This document shows, piece after piece, positions 33,796-47,700 of a stretch of 64,000 nucleotides of DNA. Position 1 is the first letter of the stretch; each line of letters begins with the position of its first letter. Location: assembly GCA_013399015.1 (NCBI GenBank), contig VWZX01006417.1:755316-819315 (forward strand), in the 5' to 3' direction. Source of the DNA: Galbula dea. Its lineage: Eukaryota; Chordata; Aves; Piciformes; Galbulidae. A program made the translations under genes and the position numbers. The notes beneath the pieces are model-generated. The model saw only the letters and a program-made list of their open reading frames with translations. It ran no database searches and had not been told where the DNA came from.

Positions 33796-36680
33796 ATACA
33801 CAGCTGAGTAGGTAATTCCCAGCAGCAGCAACAGGCTTCTTAGAGCACATTTGACTTTCAAAACACTCAGCCAAGTGAACCCTTACCTCAGAAGGCAGGT
33901 GACTGACTGATGTTACTCTTACATCAGCTTGTCAGCAACTCTTCCATTCTGCTCTACCAGGGAGCCTCAGCCTGGAACTGGGAGCCTGGGAGAAGACTCA
34001 GTTATTTAACTTCACACCACCAGGCAGCTTCAGCTCCCCATGGTGTCTCTGTCAGTCAGTGCAAATCAGAGCATTGTTTTTTTTGCAGTATGGATCCATC
34101 TGATCCAGGGCTTTGGCTGAAGCCAACAATTCTATTTCAGAGAACTTTCCTGAGGAGCCATTACCAAGACTGGATTACTCACAAGCCTGACCTAACCTCT
34201 AAGTAGACATCAGAAGCCAGAACATTTTGCCTGGCTCAGAAGATTGCTCATATCTCATTACCAATCCATCCTCACTTTCCTGAAGAGCAGCAAGAACTTC
34301 ATCAGCCAGAAATGAACAATTTGTCAATCTGAGTGTCAAGTTTGACAGGAACTAATGCCTTAGGAAATTGCACAGACCTTTTTTAAAAGGATCAATCCAT
34401 TATGCTCTTAGTTTTTCATGTAGTGAAGGGCAGCAGACCTAGTTTTCTTTCTAATTTCCTTTACTTCCACCTCCCTAGGTTATTGTACCAGCCTCTTTCA
34501 TTACACAACTCCTAGGACTGCTTCTGAGGCTCAACTCTGAGATCAAGAGATGGCAACCAACCAGCCTTGTTGCTGGGAACCTCACCAGAAATCAAAGAGC
34601 CTTTCAGCAGCTCAATCATTCTGGATTATCAGACAATTGAAGGACCACTCTGCCTCTCTGAAAATAGCAACTCTCATTAACCTTTTCATATTTAAAGGAA
34701 AGGGTTAGTAAACAAAAGGCTCATCCTTCAGGGAAACAGCAAGTAACTGGGTAGAATACTCAGAGGTTGTCTTTAGCTGAGGAAGTGTTAACTGTTGTTA
34801 AGTAACTGCTATGTTAACCTGATAGCTTTGTGGTTACCAGGAGCTCACCTGCACAGCAGCAGAGCTGAGAACTGGAATGGTTCATTGCCTTGATAGAGTG
34901 CATTTAGGTTAGGATCCAACATTAAATCCTAAATGCAAGTTCATTCATGGTAGAACCAGAACAACCTCCTCTACCTAACTTCCTGTACACAACCTGAAAA
35001 TAAAAACAAACAAAAAAGCTTATTAAAACTCTTCATCTGTTTTCTTCAGCATTTAAACTGAGCCAAAAAGTCCATGAGAATATTTCTAAACCTTGTGAAG
35101 GCAGCAGGATACAAATCAGATATTCCCATCCCAGGTTTAACTACCTGAACTCCTACACCTTCAAATCCCTAATGATTGCACTGAAGGCATCAAATACCTA
35201 CAAGGCTGCATCCAGTGAAACCCAGCTTTGACATTTTGATGGGCAATGCCATTACATTCACATTGGGAGAATGCTGGATCTGCAAGAAATACTGGTACCT
35301 GGACAGGAATGGAGTGACTTGGAGCATCTTGTCTTCCCTAATAAATAGAGACTATTTCCCAGCAACATCTTTACTCAAAACTCTGGGTTTTTTTTTTCCA
35401 CCCTTTTAGGTTTAATCTCTGTAAAGTTAGGGAACAAGAGCATAAAATACTTCACAGCACTCTCCTTTAAAGAAAAAAGCCCCAAACAATGATCAGGGAG
35501 GGAGATCACCAGTAAGACACCCTTGGTAACACTGTAGTTTGTCACCATTTCAATCCTCCAGAGAAAAATGTGCAAGAGTATTATTTTTCTTAATGCACTG
35601 GAGGCTAAAAATGAACCTTCAAGGGGTTTCTATTGCTCTTCTTGTTGCCAGAGCAACAAAGCAATGCTCCCCTGAATATCTGCCAGGGTAAGTACCAATT
35701 TACAAGCTGAGATGAAGTTTGTGCTGCTAGCAGATGTCGCTACCAGCATTTGTACTACAAGCTGAATTTTAGTGGCAAGGGCATCATGAACACTCAGGAA
35801 CATATGGAGTTCAGATAGTGACTATAATTATGATATAATTATTGCTGTTGTCATTGGAGTGTTTCTAGTCAAATGTTTTGACATGCCAAGTGAAAGGGTA
35901 GAGCTGAAAGGCTTTTGTAGGAAAGCCGGCAGAGTAAAAAGACTTCATTAAGCAGCTCAGAAAGAATCTTGCTCCTCATTAGAAAGCATGCTAGGAACCT
36001 TTCCCAATAAATTCCTTCCTAAAACCCTCTGTGGCAGGGAGAGGCTAGAGAGGGAAAGCAGCTAAGAAACATTTTAAAAGCATACAGGTATTGTTAACTT
36101 CTGAGGTGAAAAGGGCTCTGGGTTATCACTCTATCAATCCAACCATTCCCACTTTGCTTCTGTTTGAAACAGGAGTCAGAAGCTTTACTTCTATTGATAC
36201 TGGAGAAGAAGAGGACACTATAACTTGGGAATTATTTGTTGTGTGTAAAACCATACCCAGGAAGATGATATGGAACCAAATCACAGAACTGGAAACATCA
36301 CTCTCTTTTCAGGGAACAACTTCTTGTTATAACATGGACTAAAAACTCCAGTTAGAAGACATTAAGAAAGAGAAGTTTTGAAAACAGAATATGGAGAAAA
36401 CACCTAAGTTCTGTAGTTTCTTACATTTCTTAGAAGTTATCATTTTTCTCCTCTTAACAGCTAAGAGGCAGAGGAAGGAGGAGGTAAACTCAACATTTCC
36501 TCCTCCTTCCAAGAGAAAGAATTTCCAGATGTTGCCTTCACACCACCAATTGCTTCACTCTTTTCAGCCAAGCAAGCTGAAAGTGCAAGAATTCAAAAGG
36601 CAAGCAAACCACAGGCACTTCCAGTCCTGAAGTGAGACACACAAGTTAGATTAGAAACAAAACCAAAAACCCAACAGAGC

Positions 36681-36686
36681 TTTATT
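36681..36686 (-). terminator. Candidate BACE2 polyadenylation signal
   Basis: AATAAA on the minus strand, followed by a GU-rich stretch (tgttgggtttttggttttgt), a good 3'-end context. It would give a 3' UTR of about 1.8 kb. An ATTAAA at 38019-38024 (3' UTR of about 470 bases) is the main alternative. Confidence 0.35.
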
Positions 36687-38487
36687 TTCACACACATCAC
36701 ATGCACCTCTGCAAAAACACCATTCCTGACAAGAAAAAAAGAGAAATCTTTGCTTATTCCATGCAGAGTCAGAGGGAATCAGAAAGAATATGAAGGGATT
36801 ATAGGCTGAACACTTTCTAGGTAAGGGATGGGGAGATTCAGACCTAAAGGGTTTCTTTTCCTCCTTGTTTCCCACACAGCAGCAAACTGCTCTGCTAACA
36901 AAATGCAATAGAGGCTTTTTTCCCCTTCCAAAAACCAACCAAACAATCAAAAAACCCTAAATAACTAATGGTTATTCTCTGGACTCCTCAACCCTGCATT
37001 GCTTATCTATCAAACCCACTACACCAGTGGTCTAGAAAAGGGATGGAGGTTGTGCAATGCTCCCTGACAAGACAGAAGAATAATTATCCTATCTGCAAAG
37101 AAAATACCATGTTCTGACCTCAGCATTAAGATCTGTGCTTGCACAGGGAAGGTCTGGTCAAATATATCCTTCCCTGCTCTCTCCCACTATTGTTTTCAGT
37201 CCTAGCCCATGTTTATTTATAGCTGGTCAGTACACACACACACCTTTCCCTTGACTGACACCCCAGTGAAGCTAAACTAAACATCTCCAATTGCTGCTCA
37301 GGTTGAAAAACAAGCCAGCATTTTGACTTTCACTCCACAGTCTGTTCAGGAAGACAGACAACTCTTTTCAGTTGAACTTCTAAGGCTGCTGAGCTCAGCC
37401 AAAAACAAAACCAAGAAAGAAGTTGTCTTATTTTCTTGTTTCATGCTCACTAGAAATCCAAGGACAGCAGAACATGGACCTTAGCTTTATCACCTCTTCA
37501 TGCATATGCAGACCAGCCCTTTTCTCAATACCAGTCATCCTCAACTCAAAACAAGAAATAACAATCAACAAAGCCCCACATTAGGGGGAGAACTGAAAGG
37601 CTTTTTTCTGTGCACCACACTGGAAAGTCATGAAGTAGTAATTTTTATCAACTCCACTACTTGGCAGCTAAGGAGTTGCACTCGGTTGTGTGGTCTTGTG
37701 CTTCAAGACCAGTTCTAAGCCACTTGCTTACCAGTGGTAGCATCCTTGTAAATGAAGAGAGGTAGACTTGTTTTTTTACACTAAGGCTGAACAAGTTCAT
37801 TTCCCAGGCTTCAACTTATCATACTATTTTGGAACAACAGCCAGGAAGGGCAGCCCTCTGCAGTGGCAGCAGTGACCTTGAGGACAAAACCCCCACCGAT
37901 CAACATTTCTTGTTGACCTCACTTGCTTTTCTCTGCTGCTTAAGTCTGACCTGTCTCCCTCTCCCACACCATAAGCACAGTTTCAGAATTAATTGATGTA
38001 AACAGAAAGCAGTATTCATTTAATGCAATTAATAAGAAAGGTCATTAATTCTTTTGGGGTTTTTTTTTTTTTTGGCTTTGTCTACAGTCAGGGCTTGATT
38101 GGTTAGAAAATACTGACAGCTCCTTTTCTGTTGTGAAAGAGGGATGAGAATTTTGTTCAGGCAGTGGAAGAACATCATGGTGTGGGTTTTTTTTTTTCCT
38201 TTTGTTTTTTTTTTTTTTTAAGAAAAAGAAGGTATTAGGGAGAGCACAAAGGCTCATTGTACTGCAGGAGCAAATCCAGTACCACAGCACTTCTGAGTTG
38301 GTGAACAGTGCTTTGGTTCAGAACCAGGGTTAGAAAAGAAAGCTTCAAAAGTTCTGCTGCAGGATATTTGGCAGGATTTTGACAGCAATTTGTACTGAAG
38401 GTAGAAAGGATGGAGGCATTTGCTTCTTCCTCTTGGCAAAGGATTTTCTTCTTCATTCCAAGTCCCCAGGTATCACCATGGAGTCTC

Positions 38488-38741
38488 TTACTTCCAGCGA
38501 TGACGCACTAAGGAGGATTCGTCGTTGACCACGTCGTTGTCGGTGTAGCCGTGCTGACACCGGGGGGGGATGAGCAGCAGGATGATCAGGACGAGGAGGA
38601 TAAGTCCACACAGGCTCATGAGAGCATAGGAGGCAATCCACAACACTGGTTCATGGAAAGAAATGCTAGAAACACAGTTGCTTGCAACATCTGCTGTGCT
38701 GAAAGGGCCTTCGATCTCAGATACTGGAGAGCCATCAACTT
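38488..38741 (-). CDS. BACE2: BACE2 exon 9, transmembrane and tail
   Basis: Membrane-proximal stem (GPFSTADVASNCVSS...), transmembrane helix, then CQHGYTDNDVVNDESSLVRH and RWK, stop TAA at 38488-38490. A run of eight C on the coding strand encodes the IPPR junction, a spot prone to indel errors; the frame is intact here. Acceptor gtaattcctcag. Confidence 0.97.
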
Positions 38742-41700
38742 CTGAGGAATTACAGAGAGGAAAACCTTAAGTCTATAGACAACAATTAAAAGCAAATGAT
38801 AAAAGATCTAGCTTAGAGACCTAGATCCCCTTCCCTCCACCACCACACACCTCAGCATACTCCTATTTTATTGTATTATTGTATTGTATATAAGCATTCC
38901 TTGTTTATAAAGTGGGAATCTGAAGCATAAGGAGACCATGACACTCCCACAGGCTGTCAAGGAGAGGACACTTACATCAGGTCTCCCACAGCCCAAGTCT
39001 CTGGACTAACCTTTCAGAAATAGCAATTTAACAAAGCTTAGGAAACCTACACCACCTGCACTGGAGTAGGTCAAGGCTTGGACAGTTTCTGTTTGTTCCT
39101 GGCCTTCACAACAACTAGAAGTGTTCCTCAGACAAGGTCTTACAAGGTCTGGGTTTGCTATCTTCCACAGGTCTCAGGCAGCAGCGTGCAGCTTCCTTAG
39201 CCTTACAGATATCTTTGAGGACTGTATCCTAAACACAGGGTAGGAAGCAGCACAGATCCTCTTGTGAGTGGAGGTGAAAAACTCAGGAGGAAGGGGAGGT
39301 GAGGCAGGAGAGCTGGGTGACAGCTGCCCAGAAGAGAGGAACGGTGGAGATGAAGGTCAGTGTCAAGAGTGAGAGCTGAGACGGGAAGGAGCAGTGCTCT
39401 TGAACAGGGAGAGGGAAGCTCAGCAAGCAGCTCAGAAAAGCAGATAAATGGAGATAACAAAGCTCCATTTTCCAACAGCCATCTCAGCAACTTCACAGAC
39501 CATGTGACTTGTTTCATTACCATCACAAACCTCTACTTGTTAAACCAGTTATTTGCTAAGAAGGGTTATGTTGCCCATGGTTGTCACAGTAACCATGGCA
39601 AGGAGAGCAAAGTTCCCCTGAGTTGTGGACAGGGCTATGCCTGTTACAAAGCCAGAGCAAGTGAGTTGCCCAGGGCAACAAAATATTCAGAGCATTTCCC
39701 ATCTGCAGGTGTTTGGGAGGGGAAAGCTTGATGCCTTTTAGTTTGCTTGGGGCAAGCAGGAGCCTGCAGTTGTCCCCTGCTTGGGGACAGGAGGACAGGA
39801 CCTGGTCTGAGCAATTTAATAAGTCTTCCCAAGAGCTGTAATTCACTTCTCTAGGTGGATACCTCAAGACACATTTGTGTATTATAAAAGCCCAAGTTGC
39901 AACCTTCCTGCTTGCAGAATCCCAGAATCATGAAGGTTGGAAGAGCCCTCTAAGATCATCAAGTCCAACCAGCAACCCAGCACCACCATGCCACTAAACC
40001 ATGGCCCTAAGGACCACAGCTAGATGTGTTTCTAAACACCCTCATATTATTTCCATATTTAAGCCTTATTAGACTTAATTCAAGTCAATCAAGGGCTGCT
40101 GTTGCCAGAGATAGTTCTGCTCACCCTGGCTCCTGTCCCTCACTGCCTCTTGTATTGCTGCTAGTGAGTGGTAGGCTGCAAGGAGAGTCAGACACTGCTG
40201 CTACACAGATGTGGACAGGCAGCTGCACAGTAGTGGACAGACTTGTAGAAGACTATCTAGAAGGTCCATGGCACAATCAGTCTTCTTCAGAGTCTCAAGT
40301 ACTGAACTTTGTCTCTCCCTTGCAACCATTTCCTGTAGACATCTCAGCCATTTCATCTGTCTCTAGGAAGTCCTGCAGCAAACCCAAGGTAAACCACATT
40401 TAACACTACTGGGGAATGCAAGGTGTAAGCATTACTACTTAGGAATTTATTATTTTGAGGAATTGTGTGTGTGTGTGTGGGGTGTAAAATAAAAAAAGCA
40501 GCACAATTTGCCACTTTGGAGATAGCTTTGCAAATAAATAGTCCCTAATTATTCATTCCTTGGCTTGAGTACAATAATTCCTCCCATTAATAAAAGGCAA
40601 TGCAACACTGTTGCCACAGTGGCTGACATTTGAAATTACATGTTGAGAATGCTTGAGAGCAGCACAGCCCCTGTTTCCTTCCCTTCAAAAACTCCCAAGT
40701 TTTCTCTCACTCTCTTCCACCCCCCAGAGAAACTAAGAAGGGAAATTTGCCTAAATTGTTCCAACAAGCACTCAAACATAAACTAACAGTCAGACACACT
40801 TAGCATCTTAGACATTAGCTGAATTACATTTGGGCATATGTTTAGTAGAACATCTGGTGGTAGCTATCTACAGGAAACTCCTGACCTTGGCAAAATGGGA
40901 TTTTATTTATGATTGTTGATTACAGAACAAAAATGGCACTGCTGGTAAAATGCTGTTTATAACATTTCTGTAGAACTCAAACCCATTCAGCATCTTGGGT
41001 GGTTTGGAAAGGAAGCAATCATGAAGTTAAACTAAATATAGCATAAAATTGTGAAGTGCTGCTAGGAAGGGACCCCTGGAAGTTGCCTAGTTCAGTTTCC
41101 TCCTACTCACAGCAGGATTGCTACCACCAACAGATCAGGTCAGCTGCACCTTTATCCAGCCAGGTCTTGTAAAACCCTAAAAGACCACCCTCCTGCTGAA
41201 GAAGAAATTCCTCTGCTCAACTTGAACCTTCCTGATCCTAACTGGTGGCTGTTGCCCTGAGGCAACCTGAAACAATTTGAAATCAGTCACAGGCAGAACT
41301 GAGTGTTAAAGGCTTTCACATAGTGAGGAAAAAGCAGCTACAATGGAATAGTTGCCTGTAAAAATCTATCTAACTCTCCTCACTCTTGGTACAGGCTGGA
41401 GAATGAAAATGGTGCAAAGAATGTTGTGGGATAAAGGCAGTTCTCAGCTGTAGGCAAATCTCAATAGCAACTTGGAAGTTCAATGAAGTGAAGGTGTCTT
41501 TCATTGCTGCATGGTGTCTCAGAGAGTTTTCATGCAGCAACCCACATCAAGAACCAGATTTTCTTTTGTAGCAAGCTCAAAGGTGACAATTTCCACAGAA
41601 CCCCAGAATTATTAAGGTTGGAAGAGACCTCTCAGGTCATCAAGTCCAACCATCACCCTAGCACCACCATGCCACTAAACCATGGCCCTAAGGACCACAG

Positions 41701-44700
41701 CTGGATGGTTTTTGAAGCCCTTCAGGGATGGTGACTCCATCACTGCTCTAGGAAGCTTGGGCCAATGCCTAACAACTCTTGCTGGGAAGAAATCTTTCCT
41801 GCTCTCCAATCTAAACCTCCCCTGGTGCAGCTTGAGGCCATTGCCTCTTGTCCTCTCTCTGGAAGCCTGGGAGAAGAGACCAACCCCCACCTCACTACAC
41901 TCACTGGCTGTCATAGCCTTCTTATGCCAACCTCAGCAACTGCTTCTGTTTGGGACAGAGACTTCCACAGGAGTGCACATCTCCTTGTATGTTCTTGTGA
42001 GGCCAAAGTCTCATCACCAAGGGGAGGAAACCCCAAAACTTTTGTTTCTACCTCCCCATGGTAGGACAAAAGAAATCACAAAAATAAACCCCCAAAAGTT
42101 ATCCAGCACTGTAAAATCAGGCAAAAATAATGAACCTTTCCATTTTCTCAGCAGCTAACTAAAAAAATGAATGGCTTTCTACTTCCACTGTGAGAAGTAT
42201 TTGTTTAGAACCAACACAAACACCCTGAGTCTTATGTTAGGTCCCATCTTCACTGAGTATTTCTTTCAGCATTTCTGACAGGCTGAAAAGGCACAACATA
42301 CACAAGGAGAAAAGTGTGAGTATGATACTGGAGTGCAGGTTGCAAAAGTTAGGTGAAGAACCCATTGAGCTGCCTGTTGGGAGAGGAAGTGCACAGAAAT
42401 GAAGCTGCTGTTAAACACAGGGACTCCTGGCAGGTCACTGGTGGGGACACTGCACACAGGCAGATGTCTCAGACAGAAGATCTTCTCTCAGAGGGAAGAA
42501 CACAGCTAAGATACCCACAGCTGAGGCTGATTTACTTCATGCCAAAAGGCTGCTAGGTGCAATACAGCTTTTTCTTTTCCCCCTGTTAATCTCACTAGCT
42601 TGGGAGTGCTTCAGAATATCCCCTTCATAAGCAACCATGCTTCTTCCCCAAGTGACAAAGGTGTTTCCTCACTCACCAAGTCCTGAAGAAGACTTCTCTT
42701 ACCTGCACATGGACTCACTGCAAAGCCCACTCTCTTCTGAGCTCTGTCAAATATCACATAGAAGCCTTCCATGACTGTAGCACCAATAACTAGAGCATTT
42801 GTGGAGGAAGAGATGCCGAATCGGTAGCACTGTAAATTCTCTCCTATGCTGAGGATGGGTTGAATATAAAGCTATTAAAGGAAAGAAAGAAAAGCCAGAC
42901 TGTTAAGAAGAAACATCACACACAGAAGTTCAGACCTTTTCTATTCAAGCACTAAAACTCCACTGGAAATAGAGAATGAAGATTCTGGATGTGACTTGAA
43001 ACTGCTCGAAGCTTACATGCAGGTAAGAGGCAAAGCTCTTGGATTCTAAGCTTAAACTGAAACACAGGCAGTCACTATGTGAAGGTCACCAGGAAATTCA
43101 TGAGAGCCACTTTTTAGTGTGTTTTCCATGAGGGAAGGATAGCTGAGAAAGGACTTGAAGTCACATTAGAGAGTAATTTTATTATTTAAAAGGTTATCAG
43201 GATGGAATTGATTCTGAGAGTATTCCCTGTCAGCTTCAAGGCTCTAGAATCCTAAATTCCAATCCCATTTTATCCCTTGTCTCCTCAGGGAAGCTGAAAG
43301 ATTGCCAAGCTACATGATCAATTCAGAAAATGCTTATCATAAAGCTTTACCAGAGTTAAAATCTACTTGATAGGGTCATTCCCCCTTTGCTCATGATCAA
43401 CCCCTGAGGTAAAAGACTGTAGCAGTAATATTAGAGGATACTGGACTTCACTGCAGCCTATACTGGGATGGGAAGCCAGAGGGGAAAAAAATCAAAGTGG
43501 GACATTATAATCTAAGAGCTGATATGGAATCTTAATCAAAGATAAACCAACCAAGTCACAGAAACTGGTGAAGAGATCACCCAGGGCTCATTGCCAAGAC
43601 TGTCACATTTAGAAGCACTGCTTCAGCTCAGAATCCCACCCAAACCAAATCAATTTGCTTCCCAAAACGAAACCAAAAGGAGCAGGGCTATTCTGTATTG
43701 ACCTCTAATGTGGCTAAGATCTCATAAACAAGATCCAAACTTGCCTAGTTATCCTCCATGGATTGCATTTAGAGGGAAACTCTTCTTCTTTTATGGTTTT
43801 AGGTAGGACAAGTTTAGTTTCCCCTATTTAATGTTTGATTTTTTTCAAATTCCATTGAAAAATACTTCTCTTGCATGCAATAAGCCAGTTCTCTATTAGG
43901 GCTAAAAATAGCTCCTAGGAGCAAGTGCTTTATAACAGTAAAACTAAATCCATCACTGAATAAACAAAGAAGGTTGAGACCTGTGGTAGGATAGAGATCC
44001 GAAACGACCTACTGGAGTTTTCATCCCTCAGGTAAATGGAGAGTTTGGGAAATAAAGACCAAGGTCTTTCAGTTTTATCCCAGCATGCAAGCTGTGAACC
44101 AGACCAGAAACCAGAAGAGAACTCTTGTATCTATTGAAAAAAAGAAGGAAAAACAAGAGTGAGACACACAGTTGATAAACATTTAGAGAGACTTCTGTAG
44201 ATGATCATCACCACTAAGGAATATTTCTTCCATTTCCAGGGAGAAACTGAAGCATGAACACAAGCCTGGCAAAGAGCTTTTGCTTTAAGGCACAGAACAA
44301 CCCTAAAGTCATCCCATGTGTCCAAGATCATTGTCCAAATTGTCCAGGAGAGTTGGTGCCATGAGTGCATCCCTGGGGAGCCTGTTCCAATGCTCCACCA
44401 CTCTCTGGCTGAAGAACCTTTGCCTAAGATCTACCCTGAACCTCCCCTGGCACTTCTTTGCCTTAGTTCTGTATGCTGAAGACCTGTATTGGGGGTGATG
44501 TGGCTGTATGATACCTAAACCACTATTAAAATAAAGATTTGAGCCTTCCTTTCTTCAACTGATGAACTTATCACATTAATGCTGTAAGTAGACATGCTGG
44601 TCTGACTTCAGCTCAGCAAGCTGTAGTAGCTACCACCTCTCTGTGGCTCCTCAGTGCCCATCAGCCAAAACCACCACTCTTCAGAGCTGCCAACATCCAA

Positions 44701-47700
44701 CTGCATCCATAACTGCTCCTTAAAAAAGTCCAAATAAGTAAGGTTTATAAAAGAAAATGATCTGCACTGCTGAGGAGCACAAAGCTCAGAGCTTTGGCTT
44801 TTAATGGAGCTGAATAAAGGGAAGCAGTTCCCATGCAGTTATCCCACCACCTTGCTGGGAAAGTCCAGAGCAAGCTGCTAGGAGCAGGAACTTGTTAACC
44901 TGGCTCACATGTGGTCAGGGAAGTTATGTCTGATGACAGCAGATGATTTGATGTTTCAGTGGTACCTAGTCTGCCAGAAGCAGAGAGTGCTAAAAATAAC
45001 AGCTGGGAGGCCACTGGTACAATTGCTGAAAATACTCATTTTCCTGTCACTGCTCCTACACAGCTGGACTCTGATCCTTACACCTTGGAACTGCTTTCTG
45101 ATTTAATAGACTATCTCTTCTGTTTAGAGCTGGGAAAGTAGTTTTTGGTGCTTGTGGAGGGGAAGGGATACAGCAGCAAGGTCCTTGAGATGAAAAGAAT
45201 GGATGCATTTTTAATAGGAAGAACAAAAAGCACTAACCAGAGGGAGTGAGTTCCCCTCTAATACCTTACCCATCACTTCACTATTTACTTGTCATGTGGA
45301 AGGCCCTAGTTCAAATGCCCTGACCAACATCAGAAAGCAGTTTGGACCTCTGTGACCCACTTCACAGCAGGATGTTCTATCCCCAAGGAAGGGAAATGTG
45401 TTTTTCCTCCTCATCAACTGAAATTGTTCCAGTCAATACTTAAGTGCTTTGCAAAGAGAAGAACTTTGAAGCCAGAGAAGCTGAGCTACATAAGGTAACT
45501 GCTACATTTCTCCCAGATACTGGGTACCTGCAGGCAGTGAAGAAGACTTCATGCCAAATCTCTGCTCTCAACCTGGTAGGAGAAAGATCTCCACCTTGAA
45601 TGATCATGATCCAGGCAAATGACTCTGTCTTGTGGGCAGGTGGCCAATCAATAGTCTGGTTACTCTTATTTCCTGGGATTTGCAATGACCACTGGCTGTC
45701 TGATTCTGAATCCAGGACAAAAATATTAACAGCTGTTCACATGGAAGTATTTGGGATTTCTTCTTCAGCTCTTACCTTCTTGGTGCTGTTCATTGTCTCC
45801 AACCAAAATATATTAATAGCTTTTGTTAAGCAGAAAATGCTGCTTCAGTTACTCCACACTCAAGAGAAATCCACCACCCCCATGCCCTACTTCTAAAGCC
45901 CCCTCTAGTTTCAAAGAAAGACACTTTTAAACATAAATAATTCAAGGATGAAGGTTAAAAGCTGCTTTATTGATATGAATAATCCTAATGAATGACACCC
46001 ATTCTATCCAACAATAAGCATTATCCTTGGAAAGGAACTGCTGGCAGTAGCAGTTTCTTCTACTTTATAAAGTCCAGTTTGAATGAAAGGAGTGATCTTT
46101 GCACTTGAATTCTTTGAATCAGAGCAGCAGGGATTATCTCCCTATTTCTGAAATAAATATTCCACCCCTCTACTCTTTCTGATGCATCCTCACACAGACA
46201 CTTCTTGTGTGTGCTTGGACCTCTCCCCTTCCACATTCCACCTCTTCCTTTCCCTTTCCTGTCTATCAGTCATTTCCCACTTCTTAACAGGAGCAGATCA
46301 GGGAAGGTTCTGCTCCCCTGAGGTGAAACCCTTAGGACTTAGACAAGATAGACAGCAAAGATGAACACTCCTTTCAAAGCTGATGTGAGCATCTCCTAGG
46401 AACTGCACATTTGGAGCTGATTTGGTGACAGCAGCTTACCAGGGAGGTGTGAGCTATGGCTTGCACAACAGCAGCGAAGACCTTCTGGGGCAGACGAAGC
46501 AGAGTGGTTCCACTGTCTACTATGGCTTTGTCAGCATTATACTAGTCAGGGGGAAAAACAAAAGAAAGAAGTTACACACTGTAGTTCCTGGAATGTAGAT
46601 TCCACTCTTTCAGAACAAGGAGAAAGCTCTTCCTTTTTGGGAGCTCTCTTCCCAAACCTTGCCTGTCAGCAGCTCTCTCTAGGTGACAGCTTGAATTCCA
46701 ATGAAGCCTGAGAGCAAAAGCAAGGGAAGGTCAAGCTTAGACACAAGAGTCAGTTTATCTGCCACCACTCAGGAAATTGCTGGGTGTCACCAGAACTGCT
46801 GCATATGGCCAAACCAGTGCAAAAAGAAGTAAAGGTGTAAGCTAATCCATTTTACCTCCCCCATACGCTTAGGGCAAAAGCAGTGCCACTCACTCTAGCT
46901 TAAACAGAATACAGCAGCCTACTTGTCCTGCCTGCTGTAGCTAACTGAAGAATTTCAGCCAGGGAACATTAGATCTCATTACACATCATGTAATGGCACA
47001 AGAGTACAAATGCCACATCCACACCTTTCTTTCCTGACTGCTCAAAACCACTAAAACACTGAAAAAAACCCCAAAAACCAAGCACAAATTTGAAACTTCA
47101 GTCTTGCTGCCACAAAATCTGCACTGAGAAAAACCCAACCAAACCCTAAGCAAACATTCCTCTTTGTTATTAAAACCTCAACCCTCAGATGAAGAGGTTT
47201 GCAGTAAACTTCAGATACAGTAAACACAGAATAAACATTTTAAATTGTTATTTTTTGCATGAAGTCCTTAAAAACTGTGATTACTTACAGGGGAGGGGAG
47301 TGACAAGAAGAAAAAAGTATCAGTGGCAGCTGTTTGCATTAACTGATTTTGTTACCACCTCAGGAAGGTATATACAATATATAAATACATATATAGGATC
47401 AATATAACTGAACATTGATATTTCTGTGGCATAATCCTAAGGCACAAGGGAATACACAGCATAAGCTTTTTTAGAAGGTGTCAAGCAGCAAGCAAATTTA
47501 GGATACACTGGTTTAGATGTTATCAAGTCACAGGGAATAGCTTTAGCCAGAGTGACACAAATAAAACCCACCCAAAAGGTCCAAAAAGTTAACCCTGACT
47601 TGGTTATTTTCTTTTTGAAAGAGCTGCCAAGCAAAGGTGAAAGAGGAAACCATTCACTAACAAACTCAGAGGGACTTTTTAGGAGGTCAGGTACTGATAG

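Larger units (their letters stand above)
27470..36680. other. FAM3B-BACE2 intergenic region
   Basis: No protein exon with family resemblance or supported splice pair. It contains CR1 copies at 31.2 and 33.7 kb, a direct repeat pair at 27.6 and 28.75 kb, and a CpG-enriched 200-base segment at 31.63-31.82 kb. Human carries the primate gene PLAC4 in this spacer; nothing like it is visible. Confidence 0.6.

Noticed and set aside
45440..45740. Candidate extra BACE2 exon between exons 6 and 7
   Set aside because: Initially considered for the region after DSGTT, but its translation does not match; the true exon 7 is at 43981-44130 with all expected residues and phase.
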